A program made the position numbers and the translations under genes. This document shows positions 1-6,300 of a stretch of DNA of 7,280 nucleotides, one piece after another. Position 1 is the first letter of the stretch. The number at the start of each line of letters is the position of its first letter. Below the pieces are notes generated by a model. The model made no database searches, had not been told where the DNA came from, and was given only the letters and a program-made list of their open reading frames with translations. Source of the stretch: GW2011-AR5 sp041645025 (GTDB lineage Archaea; Aenigmatarchaeota; Aenigmatarchaeia; GW2011-AR5); NCBI GenBank assembly GCA_041645025.1, contig JBAZQV010000040.1, forward strand, positions 1-7,280, in the 5' to 3' direction.

Positions 1-210
1 GAGTTCTGGATGTTTTCTCTTGAGCTTGATAATATGGTTATTCATGTCAAACTTGTGAAGGGACTTCTTGCCGTTCTTGTAGGCTTTGATTCTAGCTTCA
101 AGAAGCTTATTGTAGAGGAAGCACACAACAGAAAGGTTCTTTTCAAAAATAGTAACCTGTTTAGAAGTAGGATACAAACGGTATTTGAGCATCCTTTGTG
201 TCGAAAGCAT
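1..210 (-). CDS. tnpB: TnpB (IS200/IS605-family OrfB) N-terminal fragment, cut by the window edge
   Basis: Reading the minus strand from an ATG at 210 gives 70 codons without a stop up to base 1. The protein begins MLSTQRMLKYRLYPTSKQ and continues with CFLYNKLLEARIKAYKNG and ends KRKHPEL. This is the familiar N-terminal pattern of TnpB: a K-Y-R-L-Y-P-T strand at residues 9-15, a helix, then the (F/W)-x-YN-x-L-L-E-x-R-I helix at about 41-51, a basic turn, and the K-x-x-x-P-E-L segment. TnpB is the RNA-guided nuclease of IS200/IS605 elements and the ancestor of Cas12; its RuvC-like and zinc-finger parts would lie beyond the left edge, so activity cannot be judged. A second in-frame ATG at 192 is an alternative start. 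A TATA-like stretch at 235-243 places a transcript start within a few bases of 210, favouring the longer form. No TnpA gene is present upstream, so this is a TnpB-only element or a remnant. The plus-strand open frame over the same bases is a shadow. Confidence 0.87.
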   Translation of the reverse strand, partial: MLSTQRMLKYRLYPTSKQVTIFEKNLSVVCFLYNKLLEARIKAYKNGKKSLHKFDMNNHIIKLKRKHPEL

Positions 211-234
211 AGTGATATTTATGTTACGAAAAGA

Positions 235-243
235 ATTTAAAAA
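235..243 (-). promoter_or_regulatory. TATA-like element for tnpB
   Basis: The minus strand reads TTTTTAAAT here, centred about 29 bases upstream of the ATG at 210. This matches the usual archaeal TATA-to-start spacing of about 25-27 bases and implies an almost leaderless transcript. No Shine-Dalgarno-like purine stretch lies just before the ATG. The run is AT-rich, so a chance match is possible. Confidence 0.4.
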
Positions 244-265
244 TAATAGCAAAGTTGCAATTCAT

Positions 266-285
266 CCACCCAATAAATTAGGTGG
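266..285. repeat. GC-rich hairpin, possible left-end hairpin of the TnpB element
   Basis: CCACC at 266-270 and GGTGG at 281-285 can form a 5-bp stem with a 10-base AT-rich loop. It stands out in otherwise AT-rich intergenic DNA, about 55 bases upstream of the tnpB start. IS200/IS605 elements carry subterminal hairpins recognised by TnpA, so this could be the left end. It is not followed by a U-run in the methyltransferase direction, so it is a poor terminator. The stem is short and the assignment is an inference. Confidence 0.3.
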
Positions 286-317
286 TCTTCTTGCGGCTAA
301 TACTTATAAAATTAGAT

Positions 318-1064
318 TTATTTTTTGGCTTTGAAAATAATCGTTGGCCCGATTAGCCTGACTAGGTCTTCCGGATAAACTGTCGGGTCTTTGATTTTGT
401 TTTTCATGTCCAGAGGCTCGTGCATTTCCGATAGAGTCAAATTCGCGTCGATGATGCTGTTCACAATATCGCTCACTTTTCTGTGGAACATCACAAATTT
501 GTGTTTTATACCATCGGACCACTCTTCATTCTCAACAAGTTTGCCTGTCTTAAGATAACTGCGTTTTAACGTTTTTGTTTTTGGATTAATTGTATTGTAA
601 AACGGGTGATCGATGCTGAAAACAAACAAGCCCCCTTTTTTCAGTACTCTGTGCACTTCCTTGAAACATTTGGTAAGGTCGGCAATGTATTGCAAAGCAA
701 AGGAAGAGAAGACGATATCATAGCTATTTGACCTTATTCCTCTTAGCGTTTGTATATCTCCCTTAATCAACGTCACACTAACTTTTTCCTTCTCAGCAAG
801 CTTTCTTGCATAATCCAGCTGCGCTTGTGTAATGTCGATCCCGGTGCATATTGCACCTTGTTTTGCGAAGCTGATCGAGCATTGGGCTCCGCCGCACCCG
901 ATTTCTAGGATTTTCTTCCCTTTGACATTTCCAAGCAGTTTCAGTTGATTCTCACGCGGCGCATATGGCCCGTAATCTGCTGATTTTGTGCTTAGTTTCG
1001 CCCATTCTTGGAACCATGGCGTTGCTTCATTCCACCATTTCTCAACTTCCTTAACCATTTTCAT
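318..1064 (-). CDS. Class I SAM-dependent methyltransferase (Methyltransf_11 type)
   Basis: This 248-residue cytosolic protein has the Rossmann-like fold motifs of class I methyltransferases in the expected order. Motif I is ILEIGCGGAQCS at 52-63, the SAM-binding glycine loop. Motif II ends in GID with Asp77, which would bind the SAM ribose. GD at 102-103 precedes the adenine-contacting loop, motif IV is YDIVFSSFALQY at 115-126, and HRVLKKGGLFVFSI at 138-151 is the strand-turn after it. It would transfer a methyl group from SAM to an unidentified small molecule or macromolecule. The N-terminal part (WWNEATPWFQEW, then YGPYAPRE) probably forms a lid, and residues 152-248 are probably the substrate-specific part, with no motif I can name. 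It lies 35 bp downstream of the permease gene on the same strand, but a TATA-like element in that gap suggests its own promoter. A second Met at codon 3 (1058) is an alternative start and fits the TATA spacing slightly better. The family is firm; the substrate is unknown. Confidence 0.93.
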   Translation of the reverse strand: MKMVKEVEKWWNEATPWFQEWAKLSTKSADYGPYAPRENQLKLLGNVKGKKILEIGCGGAQCSISFAKQGAICTGIDITQAQLDYARKLAEKEKVSVTLIKGDIQTLRGIRSNSYDIVFSSFALQYIADLTKCFKEVHRVLKKGGLFVFSIDHPFYNTINPKTKTLKRSYLKTGKLVENEEWSDGIKHKFVMFHRKVSDIVNSIIDANLTLSEMHEPLDMKNKIKDPTVYPEDLVRLIGPTIIFKAKK

Positions 1065-1079
1065 TATTTATTTTGAAAA

Positions 1080-1088
1080 GTATATAAC
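1080..1088 (-). promoter_or_regulatory. TATA-like element for the methyltransferase gene
   Basis: The minus strand reads GTTATATAC, a good archaeal TATA match, centred near 1084. A start of transcription about 26 bases downstream would fall near 1058, which is the third codon (ATGGTT). If transcription begins there, translation would start at Met3 on a leaderless message; if it begins slightly upstream, the ATG at 1064 is used. It lies wholly in the 35-bp gap after the permease stop codon. Confidence 0.5.
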
Positions 1089-1099
1089 AAGCGTGGTAA

Positions 1100-2284
1100 T
1101 TAGAAAGGCAGGTAAAAAATAATCGTCGGCAATATCAGCACGCCCATTAAAATGCCGCGTCTTATTCCTGACAGGTTAGCGAAAATTCCCAGCGCTGTGC
1201 ATGTTACGAGTAGAAGCATGCCGTATATGCCTGTGAATAAAAATGTCATGAAAATAATTAGCAGAATTACAATTCTGCTTATGTTGGCATAATTTATTTT
1301 TTCCATACTTGCCAGAGTCCTCTTTGCCATCTTTAGGGTGACGATAGCTGACAAGCCTGCAACCAGCAGCGCTACGGCCATCACAAGAATAAACTCGTTA
1401 AATCCTATTTGTACGAGCTGTTCAAGGACAACAGCAACCCCGCTCCTCGACCGTTGTATAAGCCACAATGAAAGTATGGACAATATTGCATTGGAAATGG
1501 TTATAGCACCGAGTGTAAGGATAAAGGCTTTTTCATTTTTATCAACGCTGGCAAGCGACGCAATTTCGCTTGAACCTACGCCTGGCAGTAATCCTGAAAT
1601 AATTCCTCCAATGCTGCCGAATATCACCGAACGCCTAGTCTGCCGACCTGTAACGTGAATCTCTTTTTTCCTTTTTGGTATTTTGATTTTTTGGTTCGTG
1701 CTGAACAGCATAACGCTAATTCCGAACATGCCTGAAAGTATTGGGAATAAAATGAGTGTCCTGTCTATTGGCAGCTGTGACGAGAATATTCCAATCATGC
1801 CTGCCAGCAGAAAGCAGGCGAAAGATGTTATTTTCTTCTTGCCTGTCTCAGAAAATATCATGATGAAAACAATGAAGATGAGGAGTGCGTAAGTAAATGG
1901 TTGTGATATCTGGAAAATCCGTGGTATTATCAGAACAATGAGCGGCAGAGTCAATAGAATAAAGATGACCGAACCTATGCCACCCACCACCGCCAGCTTT
2001 ATTGCGTCGTAGCCGTTGCCTTCCATGAGCATTTTGTGCGCTGGTAAAACAGCAAGCGCCTTGTCAGAGTCCGGCGCACCGAAGAGCATGGAAGGTATGA
2101 AATCCAGAAACGTGTTTGATATGCCAAGAGCAACGACAAAAGCAATCAACGACGCAGGCTCGAGATTGAGTTGCGAGAGGAGCGGAACAAAAAGTATTAT
2201 GAGGTTTGGATGGAGCCCGGGTATTAGACCAAAAAATATGCCGACTATTATTCCGAGTGCGGCGAACAGCAGTAACTCAAGCAT
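1100..2284 (-). CDS. Stand-alone TctA/DUF112-family permease, archaeal type
   Basis: This 394-residue integral membrane protein is almost entirely hydrophobic, with about 11-12 likely membrane segments (for example 4-26, 98-122, 131-145, 152-168, 252-275, 293-315, 335-352, 354-371, 376-392). It carries the two Pro-Gly re-entrant motifs of the TctA family: GLIPGLHPN at 19-27 and GLLPGVGSS at 231-239, spaced as expected for the internally duplicated fold. After the first comes the conserved stretch with SNTFLDFIP at 56-64 and FGAPDSDKALAVLPAHK at 68-84, corresponding to the gating loop of bacterial TctA. Bacterial TctA works with TctB and a TctC binding protein to import tricarboxylates. Neither partner is here, and archaeal members of this length typically occur alone with unknown substrate. 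A charged loop (about 199-218, rich in Lys/Arg) separates the two halves. The ATG at 2284 is 25 bases from a TATA-like element and has no Shine-Dalgarno sequence, pointing to a leaderless message. The family call is strong; the transport function is inferred. Confidence 0.9.
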   Translation of the reverse strand: MLELLLFAALGIIVGIFFGLIPGLHPNLIILFVPLLSQLNLEPASLIAFVVALGISNTFLDFIPSMLFGAPDSDKALAVLPAHKMLMEGNGYDAIKLAVVGGIGSVIFILLTLPLIVLIIPRIFQISQPFTYALLIFIVFIMIFSETGKKKITSFACFLLAGMIGIFSSQLPIDRTLILFPILSGMFGISVMLFSTNQKIKIPKRKKEIHVTGRQTRRSVIFGSIGGIISGLLPGVGSSEIASLASVDKNEKAFILTLGAITISNAILSILSLWLIQRSRSGVAVVLEQLVQIGFNEFILVMAVALLVAGLSAIVTLKMAKRTLASMEKINYANISRIVILLIIFMTFLFTGIYGMLLLVTCTALGIFANLSGIRRGILMGVLILPTIIFYLPF

Positions 2285-2304
2285 AAATTCGTATTTTTGT
2301 AAGC

Positions 2305-2313
2305 TTTTAAATT
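2305..2313. promoter_or_regulatory. Shared TATA-like element of the divergent permease/nac promoters
   Basis: TTTTAAATT on the plus strand reads AATTTAAAA on the minus strand, so one near-symmetric element could recruit TBP in either direction. Its centre (about 2309) is 25 bases from the permease ATG at 2284, giving a leaderless message. It is 35 bases from the nac ATG at 2344, giving a short leader that contains the AGGTGA ribosome binding site. The whole divergent region is only 59 bp. Confidence 0.5.
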
Positions 2314-2325
2314 GGTGTCGCCAAT
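2311..2325. promoter_or_regulatory. 15-bp inverted repeat, candidate operator between permease and nac
   Basis: ATTGGTGTCGCCAAT is an inverted repeat with six of seven arm positions pairing around a central T. It abuts the TATA-like element and lies between it and the nac start, and just upstream of the same element in the permease direction. A bound dimeric regulator here would affect both promoters. That a protein binds it is inference. Confidence 0.4.
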
Positions 2326-2333
2326 GTTTTACA

Positions 2334-2339
2334 AGGTGA
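2334..2339 (+). promoter_or_regulatory. Ribosome binding site of nac
   Basis: AGGTGA lies four bases before the ATG at 2344 and matches the archaeal 16S rRNA anti-Shine-Dalgarno core. It fixes the nac start and contrasts with the other genes in the window, which lack such a site. Confidence 0.75.
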
Positions 2340-2343
2340 AGCT

Positions 2344-2670
2344 ATGCTGGGAAAACCTAATCCAAAAATGGTAGAACAGATGATGAAAAAACTGAACATG
2401 AAAGTTCAGGAAATACCAGCAGAGCTTGTAATAATAAAAACAAAGGACAAAAATATAATAATTTCCAGGCCAGAAATAATGCTGGCTGATATGATGGGCC
2501 GCGAAGTATACCAGATAAGCGGCGAGGTGTCTGAAAGCTTCCCTGTAAATGAGGACGATGTCCAGCTTGTAATGGACAAGACTGGAAAGGACAGAGAAAC
2601 AGTTGTAAAAAAGCTAGAGGAGCTTAATAACGACCTCGCTAAAGCAATAATGGAACTCAAAGGCAAGTAA
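2344..2670 (+). CDS. nac: Archaeal nascent polypeptide-associated complex protein
   Basis: This 108-residue protein has the length and layout of archaeal NAC. A basic N-terminus (MLGKPNPKMVEQMMKKLN) is the ribosome-contacting helix. The NAC beta-barrel domain follows at about 20-62, with the conserved ELVIIKTKDKNIII at 27-40 and YQISGEV at 56-62. A short linker leads to a C-terminal UBA domain at about 68-106 (NEDDVQLVMDKTGKDRETV, then LEELNNDLAKAIMEL). Archaeal NAC forms a homodimer that binds the ribosome near the exit tunnel and shields emerging chains; the UBA domain's partner is unknown in archaea. The start is fixed by AGGTGA four bases upstream. It is the first gene of a probable two-gene unit with a small membrane protein 9 bp downstream, and it diverges from the permease gene over a 59-bp promoter region. 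Identification is firm. Confidence 0.95.
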   Translation: MLGKPNPKMVEQMMKKLNMKVQEIPAELVIIKTKDKNIIISRPEIMLADMMGREVYQISGEVSESFPVNEDDVQLVMDKTGKDRETVVKKLEELNNDLAKAIMELKGK

Positions 2671-2679
2671 GATGGTTTG

Positions 2680-2901
2680 ATGAAAAAATCTCCTAAAGTT
2701 CACAACAACAGACTGCTTTCAATAGCGCTCTTTCTGATAGGTATAGTGCTGCTAATGGAATCCGCAGCCACGATGTTTGTGCTTGTTGAAAGTCCGCAGG
2801 TTGCTTCAGGAACAATGGCCGCAGCGTGGGTCTATGTAATGCTAAAATCCCTTGTTAGCCTTTTTGTGATATTTGTCGGTTTTGTGACGGTCAGAAAATA
2901 A
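2680..2901 (+). CDS. Small two-helix membrane protein downstream of nac
   Basis: From the ATG at 2680 this encodes 73 residues: a short basic N-terminus (MKKSPKVHNNR), a hydrophobic segment at about 12-36, a short polar loop (ESPQVASGT, 37-45), and a second hydrophobic segment at about 47-71 ending in a basic VRK tail. Basic residues at both ends suggest a hairpin with both termini in the cytoplasm. The TTG at 2677, directly before the ATG, is a less likely start. The gene begins 9 bp after the nac stop with no room for a promoter, so it is probably co-transcribed with nac. It ends just before a T-rich tract. I do not recognise the family. A role at the membrane linked to translation is suggested only by the neighbourhood. 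The gene is likely real because of its spacing and clean hydrophobic pattern. Confidence 0.72.
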   Translation: MKKSPKVHNNRLLSIALFLIGIVLLMESAATMFVLVESPQVASGTMAAAWVYVMLKSLVSLFVIFVGFVTVRK

Positions 2902-2915
2902 TTTTGTTTTCTTTT
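2902..2915 (+). terminator. T-rich terminator of the nac unit
   Basis: TTTTGTTTTCTTTT follows immediately after the stop codon of the small membrane protein gene. Archaeal RNA polymerase terminates at such U-rich tracts without needing a strong hairpin. It lies in the convergent gap before the minus-strand orphan gene. Confidence 0.6.
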
Positions 2916-2927
2916 CAGCTGCGTCAG

Positions 2928-2933
2928 AAAAAA
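2928..2933 (-). terminator. T-tract terminator of the 62-residue orphan gene
   Basis: The minus strand reads GATTTTTTCTG, a run of six T about 23 bases after the stop codon of the minus-strand orphan gene. It is a plausible U-tract terminator, placed back to back with the T-rich tract of the convergent nac unit. Confidence 0.4.
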
Positions 2934-2955
2934 TCCCGCTAACTTCGCTATAGAA

Positions 2956-3144
2956 TCAGCCAATATAATTTTCGTCTCCGTCTGGAGCTGTTTGCTGCAC
3001 TAATTGTTCATCTGTGAGTTTTTTGCTTTTTCTTTTTCTTTCATCGACAGGCCCTATGTAGCGGCTTGTAACCTTTTTTCCTCTTCTGATGGACTCGTAG
3101 TAATATTTTCTTCCGTTAATCGTTTTGACATGTCTGTTAGTCAT
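2956..3144 (-). CDS. Small basic orphan protein, 62 residues
   Basis: The start at 3144 (MTNRHVKTINGRKYYYESIR) is preferred because a near-perfect TATA box lies about 27 bases upstream; a frame extended to 3219 would contain that TATA box. The N-terminal half, residues 6-31, has the pattern VKTINGRKYYYESIRRGKK followed by SRYIG, which looks like a beta-hairpin. Similar G-(R/K)-x-YYY-x-E-x-x-R...YLG segments occur at the N-termini of some transposases and in short archaeal proteins of unknown function. The remainder is strongly basic (DERKRKSKK, 34-42) and then acidic to polar, ending GDENYIG. It may bind nucleic acid, but no known catalytic motif is visible. It stands alone on its strand, convergent with the nac unit and divergent from the polymerase gene. 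I cannot name the family. Confidence 0.68.
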   Translation of the reverse strand: MTNRHVKTINGRKYYYESIRRGKKVTSRYIGPVDERKRKSKKLTDEQLVQQTAPDGDENYIG

Positions 3145-3167
3145 GGTTAGTAAATTATTTTTTACCC

Positions 3168-3175
3168 TATATAAA
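3168..3175 (-). promoter_or_regulatory. TATA box of the orphan gene
   Basis: The minus strand reads TTTATATA, the archaeal consensus, centred about 27 bases upstream of the ATG at 3144. This predicts transcription starting at or within a base or two of the start codon, so the message should be leaderless. It is the strongest promoter match in the window. Confidence 0.7.
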
Positions 3176-3278
3176 TGTTTGGTTTGTGCAGTAACGCAAT
3201 TGCACAAGCTAAATGGCATGGTTAAGTGCGGGTTTTGTAGTTCACTTGCCTGTTACTCGTGTTGGTATATGGAAAAGT

Positions 3279-3285
3279 TAAATAG
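3279..3285 (+). promoter_or_regulatory. TATA-like element of the DNA polymerase gene
   Basis: TTAAATA is centred near 3282, about 32 bases before the polymerase ATG, giving a predicted leader of about six bases. The 169-bp region 3145-3313 holds no recognisable gene or RNA; apart from the two divergent promoters I see nothing in it. Confidence 0.4.
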
Positions 3286-3313
3286 TATTTCACGTAAAAT
3301 ACAGCGTGGTTAG

Positions 3314-6300
3314 ATGATTATCAGGTTCCAATTGCTCGACGCAGACTATTTTCTTAATGGAAACAAGCCTGTTCTGAGGCTCTTTGGCAGGGATGATGGT
3401 GGAAGAGCTGTCTGTGTGCTCTATGACAAGATGCAGCCCTATTTCTATGTAAAATGCAAGCCAGAGAACCTTAACGGAATAAACGCCAAGGTTGAGGAGG
3501 TAAAAAAGTTCCTGGCTGTTGGCTACCAAAAGGAACCAACTACCCTATACAAAATAACGCTCGTAAACCCCCAGGATGTGCCAAAACTAAAGGATCAGCT
3601 CCTCAGCAACAAGCTTATTGAGGACGCCTTTGAAGCAGATATTTTGTTCAAATACAGATTCATGGTCGACAGGAATCTATACGGCATGCAGTGGCTTGAG
3701 GTTGAGGGCGAACGAGTTAGCACAATCGTCTCGAAAACGCCAGCCTTCAGGGCAGAGTTCATCAAATCGCTGGAAATAAATGAAAACGCTGATCTCAAAT
3801 ACATGGCATTTGACATTGAATGCGTTCCGTCAGACCCGCGCAAGCCACTCAACGAAAAGAAGGATGGTATAGTGATGATTTCCCTTGCTTTCAGCCATGA
3901 GCACCGCGGACGAAAATCTCTTGTGCTCGTTGCGAAGCGTACTGTGGGTGAAAATGTCCAGGGATTCTCAACAGAAAAAGAGATGCTGGAAGAGTTCCTG
4001 AAGGTGATCAACGACTATGATCCTGACGTGGTGACAGGCTACAACATAAATATGTTTGACTTTCCCTACATAATAGAACGGCTAAAGCAGAACAAGCTTC
4101 CTCAAAACCTGGGCAGGACAGATAAAATAACGTTCTCGCGAACATTGGGCATAACACAGGAGTATGTACTTACAGGCCGCGTGGTAGTTGACCCATATCA
4201 AATCCTAAAGAAGGACCCGTGGGTAAAGTTCCCGCGATATGACCTCAACACAGTCGCGAGGTTGCTCCTAAACGATGAAAAGCACGATATTGAATATGGC
4301 GAGATGAGTGGCCTCTGGAATGGAACTAGAGAAAATTTGTCAAAGTTTATCGAATACTGTCGTAAAGATGCTGAACTCGCGCTTAAGCTTGTGCTTGACC
4401 GGGGAATGCTGGACAAGTTCGTCGAACTATCGAAGGTCTCTGGCCTGCTGCTCCAAGATGTGATGGGCGGTCAGACAAGACGCATCGAAACAATGATATT
4501 GCACGAATTCAGAAAAAAGGGATTTGTAATGCCCCTCGTGCCATCCAAAGCCGAACTGGTAAGAAGGACAAAGGAAAGAGATAAGCAGGGCCTGAAGGGT
4601 GCTATAGTCCTTGAACCTAAAAAGGGCCTGCAGTCCGAAGGCTGCGTGCTGGTTCTGGACTTCAAAAGTCTTTACCCTTCTATCATGCGTACGTACAACG
4701 TATCTCCTGATACGCTCACCAGTAGCGAAGAAAATTCACATCAATCACCATCTGGTGCGTACTTTATAGACCAGTCAATTCATGAAGGAATATTCCCTAA
4801 CATACTCGCCCGTGTGCTCGCGGCCCGCAACAGCGCAAAGAAATTGATGAAAACAAAGAAGGGTGAGGAAAAACGCATACTCAACGCCAAGCAATTGGCT
4901 CTAAAGGATATTTCAAACAGTTTCTACGGCTATACCGGCTACACAAGGGCGCGCCTGTATACAATAGATGTAGCCAATACCATAACCGCCTATGGCAGAA
5001 AAAACATAGAAAAGACGCGCAAGCTGGTTGAGGAGAACTTCGATGTAGAGGTCGTCTATGGTGACAGCATAACAAAAGATCGGTTCGTGACGTTGTTGAA
5101 TCCTGATGGCGTGATAGAAGTCAAAAACATAGAGGAACTCTTTGAGCAGCACAAGGAGCACGCGGCAAGAACGCCAGACGGTAAAGAAAGGATACCTCTT
5201 GCCGGGTATAAGGCGCTTACTGTTAACCCAGACAGAACAGCAGAGTGGTCGCCTGTCAAGGAAGTAATACGCCACAAAACAAACAAGAAAATATATAGAG
5301 TAGGTCAGAAATTTGGCGAAACCATCGTAACCGAGGACCATTCATTGATGACCATCAACAACGAGTTACTCGAGGAAACGAAGCCCGGGCAAATTGCTGA
5401 TAGGAAGGTAGCAAGGGTGGAGAAAATACCACAAGTAAAGCAGTTGCAGATAATTGATATGTATGAGCTGCTAAAAAATTACACTTATCGCCGCAAGTAC
5501 AAGGGCCGGATAAAAACGGCAACATTCCATGCCGACGACAACTTTGTATGGTTTGGCTGGGAAAACAGAAAAACACCAATAAAAATCAGGCGATTTATAG
5601 ACATTGATTCCGGGGAATTCGATGCTTTGTGCAAATTAATCGGAGCGTATGCGGCAGAGGGCTCGTCTTCTACCATGGAGACGTCTGTGAGGTATGGCTC
5701 TTCCATAGCATCATCAGATAGTGAATGGCTGAAAGAGTTGCAAGCAGCATATGCGCTGCTTTTTGAAGGCGCTGAAACCTGCATAATAAGATCTACGACC
5801 GGTATAAGGGAGCTTGCGTATGGTGACAAAAAGATATTATACGAGGACATGACATGCAAGTTGCAGATGATGAACTCGCTTTCTGCTGTGGTTTTCAAGG
5901 TGCTTTGTGGCCAGAAAAGTTACGGCAAAAAACTGCCTAGCTTTGTCTTTCATATACCAGAGGCCAAGCAAAACATAATCCTGCACCATATGCTAAAAGG
6001 TGATGGTTACATAGAGAAAAGTGTCAGATACACGGATGCTTACAAAGCAGCGAATTTCCGTTACGATACGAAATCACTAAATCTCATCTCCTGCCTGTCG
6101 CTGCTTCTGACTATGCAGGGCAGAAAATATACAATAAGATTCAGAAAGGACAAGAGTGTTTACAGGATTACGACGTGTTCAAAATACAACAACAACTTGC
6201 GCACAAACGTATGCGAAGAGTTATACGATGGGTATGTATACGACCTTGCTGTGGACAAAAACCATATGTTTGTAGATGCCTGCGGCCAGATACTCCTGCA

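Noticed and set aside
10..240. Plus-strand 76-codon open frame at the left edge
   Set aside because: It is antisense to a clear TnpB N-terminus on the minus strand and its own translation has no recognisable family features.
266..285. Hairpin downstream of the methyltransferase read as an intrinsic terminator
   Set aside because: No U-run follows it in the direction of transcription, and archaeal termination depends on U-tracts rather than hairpins.
2406..2666. Minus-strand 86-codon frame inside nac
   Set aside because: Antisense shadow of the well-supported nac gene; the Ser-rich hydrophobic translation is typical of such shadows.
2677..2679. TTG as start of the small membrane protein gene
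   Set aside because: An ATG follows immediately and gives the same protein less one residue; ATG is the likelier start.
3145..3219. N-terminal extension of the minus-strand orphan protein to an ATG at 3219
   Set aside because: The extension would contain the consensus TATA box at 3168-3175, and its residues do not resemble the rest of the protein; the ATG at 3144 fits a leaderless start.
3125..3313. Plus-strand 62-codon cysteine-containing frame just before polB
   Set aside because: It overlaps the orphan gene's start and both promoters, has no ribosome binding site or TATA at the right distance, and looks like chance coding.
3145..3313. Possible tRNA or small RNA gene in the gap before polB
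   Set aside because: I could find no cloverleaf pairing and no T-loop consensus; the gap is explained by two divergent promoters.
4913..5898. Several minus-strand open frames of 64-142 codons opposite the polymerase and intein
   Set aside because: All are antisense to strongly conserved polymerase or intein motifs, overlap one another in different frames, and show no domain pattern.
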